The notes under the pieces: generated by a model
The model's database searches: none
What the model was told of the DNA's origin: nothing
What the model saw: the letters and a program-made list of their open reading frames with translations, nothing else
Position numbers and translations under genes: made by a program
NCBI GenBank assembly: GCA_014729595.1
Contig: WJJU01000550.1
Coordinates: forward strand, 1-9,679
From: Chitinivibrionales bacterium
Lineage (GTDB): Bacteria > Fibrobacterota > Chitinivibrionia > Chitinivibrionales > WJMI01
DNA: 9,679 nt
Direction: 5' to 3'
In this document: piece after piece, positions 1 to 6,910 of the stretch
How the letters are laid out: each line of letters starts with the position of its first letter
How positions within the stretch are numbered: the first letter of the stretch is position 1

Positions 1-865
1 CATCCCTTCGCGCCGGCGCAAAAACACTTCCCAGCGATAATCCCAGCGATTCCGGCGGCGGTGCTTCCTCGCCCACCTCAATCGCTCTCGCGTTGGAACG
101 CCTGAAGAGTCCCTCCGGGTTACGCTTTGATGTAACGTTTAGTACCAATTCACCAATGGTGCCGTCAGGCGTCCCCGCCGGGATCATCACCTCCACGCGC
201 ACCGTAACAACCGTCCCCCGCGCGGCATCCTCGGGTTGGGCAATGAACACCTCTTGCGGCTCAACCGGTGCGCCGGAATCGTCCACAACGCGAGCCGACC
301 AGTCGGTATCGACCCTGGGGCTCAACGCATAGATTTCATCCATGCTGGTCCGAGCACGCACCCGATACTCGAATAGGTATGTGCCGCCCGCGGCGAGCCT
401 TTCGCCTTCCGGCGTGGCTACAAGAGTGATATCCAGCGTCCCGGTGGGAATAGTCAATTCCGGTTGGCGAAGGTGGAACCAAGTGGTGGCGGAGCCAAAT
501 AAGTTCGATACCGTGAGCGGTACCAAACGCCCGTCTTCAGATACGTTCCCTACGTTGGGAATAGATGCGATGATCAGCAGATTATCGTTGCTGCCGGCGC
601 CAAAGGCGCCGATTCTTACGCTTCGGTCAAGCAATACATTATTTTGAGACGGCAACCCGAAATTGCGTCCGACAATGCGCAACTCAGTGCCGATGACAAG
701 CGAATCGGAGGGGTCGGGTCGGTAGATTGCGACCCCTCGTGGATTGGTCACCTGCTCGATATCGCTCAGCCTTCTCTCGATATCGTGGTATTGATCGACG
801 AGCCTGTTCCAGTCTTCCGCTCGAATTATTGCTCCGGGTTGAACATGATTCGATCCGTTCGGCAT
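1..865 (-). CDS. Partial protein with adapter-like N-terminus and IPT/Ig-like beta domains; 3' end beyond window
   Basis: The frame is open from the ATG at 865 to the left edge with no stop (288 residues visible). Residues 8-40 (VQPGAIIRAEDWNRLVDQYH followed by DIERRLSDIE) form a short turn plus an amphipathic helix, a layout often seen at the start of tail-fibre-like proteins. Residues about 45-140 look like an IPT/TIG or related Ig-like domain, with GTELRIVGRNFG (59-70), VRIGAF and DGRLVPLTVSNLFG (111-124). Residues about 140-265 look like a second beta domain (TGTLDITLVATPEGERLAAG, TVVTVRVEVMIPAGTPDG). A proline-rich linker (EEAPPPESLG) begins near 266, implying more domains beyond the edge. 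No signal peptide is seen. The gene follows the 446-residue protein by 18 nt with a strong Shine-Dalgarno. A surface-exposed or target-binding structural role is inferred from domain type and context; no assigned family is recognised. Confidence 0.78.
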   Translation of the reverse strand, partial: MPNGSNHVQPGAIIRAEDWNRLVDQYHDIERRLSDIEQVTNPRGVAIYRPDPSDSLVIGTELRIVGRNFGLPSQNNVLLDRSVRIGAFGAGSNDNLLIIASIPNVGNVSEDGRLVPLTVSNLFGSATTWFHLRQPELTIPTGTLDITLVATPEGERLAAGGTYLFEYRVRARTSMDEIYALSPRVDTDWSARVVDDSGAPVEPQEVFIAQPEDAARGTVVTVRVEVMIPAGTPDGTIGELVLNVTSKRNPEGLFRRSNARAIEVGEEAPPPESLGLSLGSVFAPARRD

Positions 866-870
866 GAGAG

Positions 871-875
871 CCTCC
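871..875 (-). promoter_or_regulatory. Shine-Dalgarno GGAGG that fixes the start at 865
   Basis: GGAGG on the minus strand lies 5 nt before the ATG at 865 and inside the 18-nt gap after the preceding stop (886-884). It identifies the frame that continues to the left edge as the real one, over a competing minus-strand ATG frame at 887-684. Confidence 0.8.
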
Positions 876-883
876 GATTGGTT

Positions 884-2224
884 TCATATCTTACCAAAGT
901 TTGCGTGATCCCACCATCCCAGTTCAAAACGCGCATTCCCGTAGTAGGGCATATGCCCACTCGTAAATACGGCGTACACTCTGCGTGGGCCGACGGTATT
1001 GGCCGTCCACGCATTCTCGCGTACAAAGTATATCCACACCAACTCCTTTGCATTTACATCAATCGGCGGATACGCGCCGGATTCGGCAAAGAGGGCGCGA
1101 AGTTGAGGGGCCGTTATGAACGCTAGTTCCCGGTGGACAATTTCCTCGAAAAATTTTTCTTGACTAAATCCTATTGGGCCGGGGGACAGCGCGAGAGGGA
1201 TTATCCCGGCGGGCGGTAGAAAGCGGAAGTGTTCATCGAGCCGTACCAGCTCCGGGTTTCGGTGCCTCGACAGCAGATCCGCCACATGCGCCTGAAACTG
1301 ATGAACCATGGCGTCGGCCACCGAAAGCGCAGGCCCCGGCACCAGCCCGCACCGCCCCCCTTGCGGACCAAACGTGAGACGTCTTACCGCCCAGACATCC
1401 ACAAACCGTACTCCCGTCACTGTCCAGAACAAGAGCGCCAACGGCGTATCGCATTCGTCCAGTCCCGCGCAGATGAATGACCCGCCATTATCGATTCTAT
1501 TGCCGGGCAGGTTCGTTGAGAATGGATCAAAAGGGTCATCGGGGACCCCACGGAGTGCACGTGGGTACAGACATCGGTAGCCCAAAAGATTCCTTAGCAT
1601 GCTGTCCCCGGCCGAGGTATCTGTTTCTAAGGTATCCATGAGATCGCGAAACTGATCGTGCAGTTCCGGTGACACATCGCTCCCCTCCCACGGCGTAAAC
1701 TCAACCAGCCGAAAGCGCACGCCCTCCCGGACGTACTTGCCGCCACACCCTTTTGCGATTCCATTATCGCCCAACCCACTTTTGGGCGCTCGCCCTTTAT
1801 AAGCCGCCACCGGTGACATGGCCAAGACATAGACCCCGGCGCCGCTGGGAAGCTGTTGGAAGCCCGGGGGAGCCGCGCAGGCATAAAAATCTGCCGGCTC
1901 CACCTGTGGGGGGTCGATCGTGCGCGAAAGCGCTAGAATGACATCACTGTGCGGCAAACCGACGATTTCGCCCAAACCGTTGATTGCAAGCCCTTTGGTT
2001 ACCCGAACGGTGGGCGATTCACCGTCAGAGCCGTCGTGCAACAAATCAACCTCCAATCCCTCGACAATACCGGATCCGATTGCCCGGCCCAGGCGACGGT
2101 CGTGCTCACGATGCGCCTCTTGTTGGTTGCGTAAGTCCTCACCGGTCAGCAAACGGCCCTCAAAGAAATTGGTATGGCGAATGCCCTGGTTCAGAATAGG
2201 GTCGAGCAGTCTGTGAGCACTCAT
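884..2224 (-). CDS. Uncharacterised CIS baseplate/fibre-associated protein with the same N-terminal module
   Basis: Product of 446 residues, function unknown; its place in the cluster points to a structural particle component. The N-terminus (about 16-92) has NFFEGRLLTGEDLRNQQEAH, RAIGSGIVEGLEV and VRVTKGLAINGLGEIVGLP, a diverged relative of the first domain of the preceding protein. The body contains VYVLAMSPV (131-139), RFRLVEFTPW (170-179), NLLGYRCLYPRALRGVP (212-228) and CDTPLALLFWTVTGVRFVDV (258-277), then WAVRRL. The C-terminal part has FRFLPPAGIIPLAL (333-346) and IDVNAKELVWIYFVREN (388-404). These patterns resemble a CIS-linked hypothetical family with no assigned biochemical role. 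No signal peptide or membrane segment is apparent. The ATG at 2224 overlaps the previous TGA (ATGA) and has GGAGG at 2237-2233, 8 nt upstream. An alternative role is cargo or anchoring; no catalytic motif is visible. Confidence 0.75.
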   Translation of the reverse strand: MSAHRLLDPILNQGIRHTNFFEGRLLTGEDLRNQQEAHREHDRRLGRAIGSGIVEGLEVDLLHDGSDGESPTVRVTKGLAINGLGEIVGLPHSDVILALSRTIDPPQVEPADFYACAAPPGFQQLPSGAGVYVLAMSPVAAYKGRAPKSGLGDNGIAKGCGGKYVREGVRFRLVEFTPWEGSDVSPELHDQFRDLMDTLETDTSAGDSMLRNLLGYRCLYPRALRGVPDDPFDPFSTNLPGNRIDNGGSFICAGLDECDTPLALLFWTVTGVRFVDVWAVRRLTFGPQGGRCGLVPGPALSVADAMVHQFQAHVADLLSRHRNPELVRLDEHFRFLPPAGIIPLALSPGPIGFSQEKFFEEIVHRELAFITAPQLRALFAESGAYPPIDVNAKELVWIYFVRENAWTANTVGPRRVYAVFTSGHMPYYGNARFELGWWDHANFGKI

Positions 2225-3810
2225 GGCAATTCCCTCCCCAAGCGGTCGGCAACATACGCAACTTCGGTCTGCAGCAAAAAAATTTGCTGATCCGCGGGAT
2301 CGATCTCGCTCAGCGTTATGCGGAGCCCACCGTATACATCCGCGGGAGTGACACTATCCGGCAACTCGACGAACTCGGTCACGTGTACGTGCCCGGTCCT
2401 AACCCGACTGCTTCGGCCGCTCAGCACGCCGCCCGTACCGGTGAATGGGCCGAACAGCGCATCCACTTCACCATATCGATTGCGTACGCGCCACGTAAAC
2501 GAAAGGGTATCAAGATCGTTCGTAACACCCCAAACCACACGTACGCTTGGAACGACGCCGTACTCGATATCATCCGGGATTTGGAGGGTAAACGAAGCTT
2601 CACCGTTGAGCGCAAAGAGCATCGCGGGCGTTCGTGACCGAAACAGCGTTTGGCGCACTTGCCGATTGACGGCCACGCCGGCGGCGGGCGGCAGCATAAT
2701 CCTCCGCTGTACACGCCCCGACGCGCTTAGCGCAATGGGATCGGCGAATGTCTTGACGCCCTCTACGGTTTCATCTCCCGTCAAATGCATTAGGTTGGCG
2801 TCATCACTACCCGCCGGCGAAGCGCCTCCGGCGCCGACCTCACCGCCGGGTTGTACGCCTGCGAGTCTCAGGATAAGATGCTCCTGAAGAAGTCGTGAGT
2901 GCACCATGAAAGGTCGCTCTCGGTCGTCTATTGTCACCGTACCGTTGCGCACGCGCAGGCCGGCCGCCGTATCATCAACCTCCATATCTATACGCGCAAG
3001 TAATACGCATGATTCATCCGGTGGACCGTTTACACAGTTACGACCGGATTCCAGTAAAATCGGCCGCACTTCGGTTACCCACGTCCGCAGAGCGATTCGT
3101 ACGAAAGCTTCGGCTTCGCTTGGACGCATGTGCATCGAATTGAGTGGGGGATCACATACCAGAGGGGAATCATCGGATAGAAGATTACGTACCAAACAGA
3201 CAATGTTTTCTGGTGTAAGTCCACCGGCGGTATCGCGTATCTCGATATGACCGAGCAAATCCATCAAAGCGCGCACCGCATGCTCCTCTACGTGCCGGGG
3301 CGCTTCCAAAGCCAAGATCAAATCATAATCATCCGCAATCCGCGTCGGCGCTTGCGTCCTGTCGAGAGATAAACAGGGACCCGCCGGAATCGGTACGTAG
3401 TCACTTTCGCATTCTCTACGGCAAAGCAAAAGATAGACCGTCAGCAAAGAGGGCGACCCCGGCGGCGAACCCAGCGATTCGTCAATTTCTTCGCGATGAT
3501 TATGGAGCCAAGTATTAACCGAAGCGCACTGTGCGACAGGAACCCTAATTTCGTGACCTTGGGGATCTACGGCGATTCCCGGCGCTACTCGTATTTGGGT
3601 ATCATCATCACGCGGCCGGGCGCCGACAGAGAGACCACACACAGTGCCGTACCCATGCAGTCCACGATTGTGTCGGCGATGCTTCGTCAGCAAATACAGC
3701 TCTTCTTGCAAAAACTCATCCATACCCAGGACCATGCCCTCGGTGTATCGCACCCGCTTGTAGGGGTCAAGCTCGGCGATGTCCGGGTATATTGGTTGGA
3801 ATTCATTCAT
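2221..3810 (-). CDS. Tail-fibre-like baseplate protein with N-terminal CIS adapter domain
   Basis: Probable peripheral baseplate or fibre protein of 529 residues. The N-terminal domain (about 19-92) has KRVRYTEGMVLGMDEFLQEE, then HRRHNRGLHGYGTVCGLSV, then IRVAPGIAVDPQGHEIRVP. This pattern recurs in uncharacterised CIS proteins and is also seen, diverged, in the next gene. Residues 120-320 form a mixed region with several cysteines (130, 134, 145, 205, 219, 259, 268). Residues 322-338 are a Gly/Ala/Ser-rich linker. It leads to LTGDETVEGVKTF (343-355), a motif widespread in phage tail fibres just before the shaft or tip. The C-terminal ~130 residues are beta-rich (SVRVVWGVTNDLDTLSFTW, VYGGLRITLSEID, IFLLQTEVAYVADRLG) and could be a trimeric tip or receptor-binding domain. 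The start overlaps the previous stop by 8 nt and the stop overlaps the next start by 4 nt, suggesting translational coupling. The fibre role is inference. Confidence 0.8.
   Translation of the reverse strand: MNEFQPIYPDIAELDPYKRVRYTEGMVLGMDEFLQEELYLLTKHRRHNRGLHGYGTVCGLSVGARPRDDDTQIRVAPGIAVDPQGHEIRVPVAQCASVNTWLHNHREEIDESLGSPPGSPSLLTVYLLLCRRECESDYVPIPAGPCLSLDRTQAPTRIADDYDLILALEAPRHVEEHAVRALMDLLGHIEIRDTAGGLTPENIVCLVRNLLSDDSPLVCDPPLNSMHMRPSEAEAFVRIALRTWVTEVRPILLESGRNCVNGPPDESCVLLARIDMEVDDTAAGLRVRNGTVTIDDRERPFMVHSRLLQEHLILRLAGVQPGGEVGAGGASPAGSDDANLMHLTGDETVEGVKTFADPIALSASGRVQRRIMLPPAAGVAVNRQVRQTLFRSRTPAMLFALNGEASFTLQIPDDIEYGVVPSVRVVWGVTNDLDTLSFTWRVRNRYGEVDALFGPFTGTGGVLSGRSSRVRTGHVHVTEFVELPDSVTPADVYGGLRITLSEIDPADQQIFLLQTEVAYVADRLGRELP
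2746..2784 (-). other. Phage tail-fibre motif LTGDETVEGVKTF
   Basis: Residues 343-355 of the 3810-2221 product match the recurrent tail-fibre pattern (h-h-L-[TS]-G-x-E-T-[IV]-x-G-x-K-T-F) that occurs once or several times in many phage and prophage fibre proteins. It lies immediately after a low-complexity Gly/Ala/Ser linker and before the beta-rich C-terminal region. Confidence 0.75.
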
Positions 3811-4714
3811 TGCTCTGTTCTCCTTGCATTGATCGTCGCAAACGATCACGATTTATTACCCGGCTCCGGTTAATGTCCCAAGGATGACCACGCTCGACAT
3901 AGCCTTGGCCGAGATAGGTTGCACCGAGCACTATTCCCACATAGCGCGCGCCGGCGGTAAGCGTCGTATCCAGACCAAGCCGTGCACGACCTACCTGAAA
4001 GAGCGCCCAGTAGAGCCTGATATCGTATTGTGTGTGGGCCGGTTTTGCATTCTCGATGATGTCTTGCGCGCGGGCGCGTTTACGTTCTCGCGTTTGCGGC
4101 AGTTCTCCGGGAACCGTCGGGATGAGCACTGTAAAGCGATGAGCATTGCGGCGTATGGGAAGCGCCAGCGAAACAAACGCTATCCAGTCACGCAAAGGTA
4201 TCGATGCCGACGGCATTGCATTTTCCGCGGGTAATTGTATAGCCGTGAAAGCGGAGAGAGCCCTGTTCCCCGTCAGGCCATACGCTTGGTTCAAATGCTC
4301 GATCGATTGATATCGCTTGGCTAAAAAATCCCGATATTGCTCGATATCCTTATTCGTAACCGGTGCATATTCGAATCCAATTCCTTCACGAACAAATCGC
4401 AGCCAATCCTCAGCCATCTTGTGCTGAGTCGGTTTTACAGGAGCGAATGTGATATCTTCGAAGCGACTATGGCTCGTTCCCCAACGATTGTTCAGGTTTT
4501 CCAGTGCCTCGGCACCAAAGTGCCGTTCATAATGCTTTCTCAACCACTCCTGGTAACGCACGTGCAGTACCCATATCCCCCGCGAAGGCTCCCAAGATCC
4601 GGTCACCGCCTGCTCGCGTCGTAAAAAAAGCATCCAGTCAGCACGCACGGAGGGGGATTGCGGGCCTGAGGCGTGAATTCGATCTCGGTAAATGCGACAT
4701 AATGTGTATCCCAT
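3803..4714 (-). CDS. C-terminal part of the large CIS tail protein (-1 frame), not a separate gene
   Basis: The open frame gives 303 residues from an ATG at 4714, but the first ~20 (to 4655) are an out-of-frame read of the preceding gene. Genuine sequence begins near PSVRADWMLFLRRE (residues 21-34). Two complete copies of a repeat follow, starting at YQEWLRKHYE (54) and YRDFLAKRYQ (127), each containing an LN motif and ending in a DW-x-x-F motif. Then come RNAHRFTVLIPTVP (189-202) and NAKPAHTQYDIRLYWALFQV (222-241). RARLGLDTTL (243-252), a short glycine-rich hydrophobic segment (260-271) and a basic tail complete it. From memory, the PAHT, ARLGLDT and AHRFTVL motifs are the normal C-terminus of long CIS tail proteins that carry the TIGR02242 core, supporting fusion with the upstream frame. 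The 4714 ATG lies 112 nt inside the other frame. The stop TGA (3805-3803) overlaps the next start by 8 nt. Confidence 0.8.
   Translation of the reverse strand: MGYTLCRIYRDRIHASGPQSPSVRADWMLFLRREQAVTGSWEPSRGIWVLHVRYQEWLRKHYERHFGAEALENLNNRWGTSHSRFEDITFAPVKPTQHKMAEDWLRFVREGIGFEYAPVTNKDIEQYRDFLAKRYQSIEHLNQAYGLTGNRALSAFTAIQLPAENAMPSASIPLRDWIAFVSLALPIRRNAHRFTVLIPTVPGELPQTRERKRARAQDIIENAKPAHTQYDIRLYWALFQVGRARLGLDTTLTAGARYVGIVLGATYLGQGYVERGHPWDINRSRVINRDRLRRSMQGEQSNE
3820..3825 (-). promoter_or_regulatory. Shine-Dalgarno that fixes the start of the fibre-like gene at 3810
   Basis: AAGGAG on the minus strand lies 9 nt before the ATG at 3810. An alternative in-frame ATG at 3849 would add 13 residues (MIVCDDQCKENRA) with no family character, and has no comparable site. 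The preferred start also gives the close ATGAATGA overlap with the preceding stop. Confidence 0.8.
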
Positions 4715-4794
4715 TCCGCATTCAACGCCTCGATGGGTGTCGTCTCTTGTGTTTGCATTCCCTGAGAGTACCGCATCCGCAAGAAACGCCGATA
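4175..4794 (-). repeat. Three-copy protein repeat in the large tail protein
   Basis: Three divergent copies of a ~50-60 residue module are encoded in tandem: copy 1 at 4794-4625, copy 2 at 4555-4394, copy 3 at 4336-4175. Each begins Y-x-x-(F/W)-L-x-x-x-Y (YRRFLRMRY, YQEWLRKHY, YRDFLAKRY). Each has a central LN element (ALNAEWDTH, NLNNRWGTS, HLNQAYGLT), then F-x-x-I-x-(F/L)-x-P or a close variant (FTEIEFTP, FEDITFAP, FTAIQLP). Each ends D-W-x-x-F (DWMLF, DWLRF, DWIAF). Copy 1 is complete only if the reading frame changes at 4656-4652. Confidence 0.8.
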
Positions 4795-6900
4795 CCGCTC
4801 GTTGAGCCTCAAAAACGTGCCGCGTTCCGACAGCGTATTGCTCACAACCGTCGTTTTCAGCTCCCCCGGTTCAGTGGGATCGCCGATGCTTACACCGGGC
4901 AGATGCCGATAGAGATACCGTTCGATAATTCGAATTGAAGCACCGCCGGCGCGACCCAAAGGAGTGCAGCTTTGCCCTGTTCGCAGTTCGTCAAAGACGG
5001 TTTCATCGGGACATGGCTCGAGAGCCAGACGCAAGAGCGCCCGCATGCCGATTTGCGTGCCGCGCCGGCGGAAAAGCATTACGGCATTATCAACAAATAA
5101 CCGGCGCCTGGCTTGGCTCCACTCCGAACTGAGCATCATTCCGAGCAAGTTGGCCAACCATTCGAGGTATTCGGGAGGGGCGGTGCGCGTGTCCAGAAGG
5201 TCGTGAAAAGAGGCGACGTGTTGCTCCAAATCGGAGAAAATACCTTCAACATTGGCCAAATAACGCTCAAGAAATCCAGCCGATATTTGATTCTCGCGGT
5301 AGACGGCCGGCAGATACTTTTCAAGATACGAAAAGCGTGGATAATAAACGCGCAACGCCCGAACTCGTGGTGTTGCGCGGCCGTTGCCGCTAAGCCGCAT
5401 TCGCAGTTCCAGTCGGCGTCCCTTAGCATTCCGGATCAGAAGTTCCCATGTCCCGGTCCCGTCGGATGTTAGTTCTCTTTTAGTGAAAGGTTCATAATGA
5501 ACCACCTCGGAGCCGTTGCCGCGAAGCACAAGAGCCGGCTCCGCCAGCCACTGCCGGTAAATCAGTGCTTCCTTATCATCATCACAGCGGCTTTCGAACG
5601 TGACGGATGTCCCGGCGGGAATGCTCGCATCGAGAACGATCCGATGCCATACGCAGCCGGGCTCTTTGCCGTCAAATACCAGCCCGTCTATTTCTTCCCC
5701 GCTTTCATATCGACGACGGGGTTGTTCAGCAAGAGGAAACCACCTTTTCCCGATGTCGTAAAGAGCGCCCGCCGGGCCGGCCAAGAGCGCCTTGCCGCCG
5801 AAGCGGCGCATCGGTATATATCGCGGTAAGATGCGAATATCAAAATTGCCTCCGTCGGCGAAAACAGCAAAAGCGTACGCCTGGTTACCGTCGCGCCCAA
5901 CTATCGTCAAAGTACCGGCCGCCGTACCCGGTAGTTCGGTTTCTTCACCAACAAATGCCATATCATGTCCCGACAAATTCGGCTCACGCAGTACTCGCGA
6001 TAGAATTTCTCCCTCCAGCTCAATGCGATTGATTTCGTCACTTCGCCTAAAGCGATGAATGATCGAGTACTTACCGGATTCCGATTCCGCCAAGACTAAT
6101 AGTGAACCGTCGCCCAGGGATTCGACGGCGCAGGGATTATGGACGGGGAGTGGTGAACCGCCGTCGAGATAGTTGGGCTCGGGCAGGTAACGCGCACCAC
6201 GAGCATGCGACTCTTCTCCTTCGGGAGAAAAAAGTTTCTCGTATGCCAACTGAAACACCCGATATCGATCATCGACCGGCTCCACCCGCAGATGACAATC
6301 CAACTTCCAAATCGAAGCATTTTCACCGCTTGCGTCCCGGTCAAGAATCCAGACGCCACCGTCCGCCGATGCGCATATATCAAATGGAGAAAACGACGTT
6401 TCTTCCGGCCAACGCATCCAGAGCGGAGTTCCGCCGGCGTGAAGATCGAACAAGAGCAGACCGCACGGTTCAAGTGTACCTACCACCATGTAGTGCCGCT
6501 TCGTCACGGCAAGACCACGCAAGAGAGGAATCGCATGTACTGGTTGCGCCTCGGGTTGAAACAAGGCTTGTTCTTGCCTATTTTGCGGGATCGAGAACAG
6601 ATCATTCACCGCCCAAAAATCCCCCGCATCCTCTGTTCCCGACGGCAACACCACGACGTGTCTTTGATCATCGCCTATCCAATAGATATTTCCGAAATAA
6701 TCGCGTGCCGCACCACGCCTATCGCCGGGTGTCAAAATATTTTCGCCCGGTCGCCGGCCGATTTGTACTATATGTGGAATCAACCCCAGGCTCCGTCGTT
6801 CACGATCCCACCAAAGCCCCTTCACCGAGCGCTCTCTCAGAAGAGGTTCCCAATAGTTTTCGCCGGTGCATAGATGAAAGCGCGTTCCGTTTATATCCAT
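4603..6900 (-). CDS. Large CIS tail protein, N-terminal part: beta-propeller plus TIGR02242-type tail core (frameshifted)
   Basis: Baseplate-proximal tail protein, read here as 765 residues in the zero frame. Residues about 25-390 contain repeated strand-turn units with GNIYWIGDD (70-78), DGGVWILDRD (180-189) and GDGSLLVLAES (263-273), typical of an NHL/SMP-30-like beta-propeller. Residues about 405-520 (CVWHRIVLDASIPAGTSV, GTGTWELLIRNAKGRRLELR) form a beta-sandwich. Residues 519-629 (YYPRFSYLEKYLPAVYREN, PPEYLEWLANLLGM, RRRGTQIGMRALLRLALEP) match the TIGR02242 phage-tail domain, analogous to gpI-like proteins. The true coding sequence very probably continues in the -1 frame at the C run at 4656-4652; the last 15 or so zero-frame residues (CVLTGCFFYDASRR) have no family character. 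I place the start at 6900 (MDINGTRFH) because upstream residues to 6996 overlap the J-like gene and look random. Its Shine-Dalgarno is weak (AGG overlapping the preceding stop). Confidence 0.88.
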   Translation of the reverse strand: MDINGTRFHLCTGENYWEPLLRERSVKGLWWDRERRSLGLIPHIVQIGRRPGENILTPGDRRGAARDYFGNIYWIGDDQRHVVVLPSGTEDAGDFWAVNDLFSIPQNRQEQALFQPEAQPVHAIPLLRGLAVTKRHYMVVGTLEPCGLLLFDLHAGGTPLWMRWPEETSFSPFDICASADGGVWILDRDASGENASIWKLDCHLRVEPVDDRYRVFQLAYEKLFSPEGEESHARGARYLPEPNYLDGGSPLPVHNPCAVESLGDGSLLVLAESESGKYSIIHRFRRSDEINRIELEGEILSRVLREPNLSGHDMAFVGEETELPGTAAGTLTIVGRDGNQAYAFAVFADGGNFDIRILPRYIPMRRFGGKALLAGPAGALYDIGKRWFPLAEQPRRRYESGEEIDGLVFDGKEPGCVWHRIVLDASIPAGTSVTFESRCDDDKEALIYRQWLAEPALVLRGNGSEVVHYEPFTKRELTSDGTGTWELLIRNAKGRRLELRMRLSGNGRATPRVRALRVYYPRFSYLEKYLPAVYRENQISAGFLERYLANVEGIFSDLEQHVASFHDLLDTRTAPPEYLEWLANLLGMMLSSEWSQARRRLFVDNAVMLFRRRGTQIGMRALLRLALEPCPDETVFDELRTGQSCTPLGRAGGASIRIIERYLYRHLPGVSIGDPTEPGELKTTVVSNTLSERGTFLRLNERYRRFLRMRYSQGMQTQETTPIEALNAEWDTHYVAFTEIEFTPQARNPPPCVLTGCFFYDASRR
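4652..4656 (-). other. Probable frameshift site in a five-C homopolymer
   Basis: On the minus strand the sequence reads AAT CCC CCT CCG TGC in the zero frame. Adding one C (six instead of five), or slipping back one base, gives AAT CCC CCC TCC GTG CGT, that is N-P-P-S-V-R-A-D-W. This joins residues 1-749 of the 6900-4603 frame to residues 21-303 of the 4714-3803 frame, a single protein of about 1032 residues. Upstream of this point the zero frame shows family sequence; downstream only the -1 frame does. Confidence 0.82.
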
Positions 6901-6910
6901 TGATGTATAC

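Noticed and set aside
684..887. Minus-strand 67-residue frame starting at 887
   Set aside because: Out of frame with the open 288-residue frame from 865, which has a strong Shine-Dalgarno and domain-like sequence; this frame is Arg/Ser-rich and short.
644..1126. Plus-strand open frame of 160 residues
   Set aside because: Crosses the boundary of two well-supported minus-strand genes on the antisense strand and has no recognisable sequence.
3811..3849. Upstream start at 3849 for the fibre-like protein
   Set aside because: The start at 3810 has AAGGAG at the right distance and the tight overlap with the preceding stop; the extra residues show no family character.
4645..4665. Canonical programmed -1 ribosomal frameshift site
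   Set aside because: The site reads T CCC CCT, which is not a standard X-XXY-YYZ heptamer in the zero frame, and C5 is short for polymerase slippage. Sequencing error or mutation is simpler, though recoding is not excluded.
3803..4714. Independent 303-residue gene starting at 4714
   Set aside because: Its first ~20 residues are an out-of-frame read of the upstream gene, no Shine-Dalgarno was recognised for it, and its first genuine segment completes a repeat begun in the other frame.
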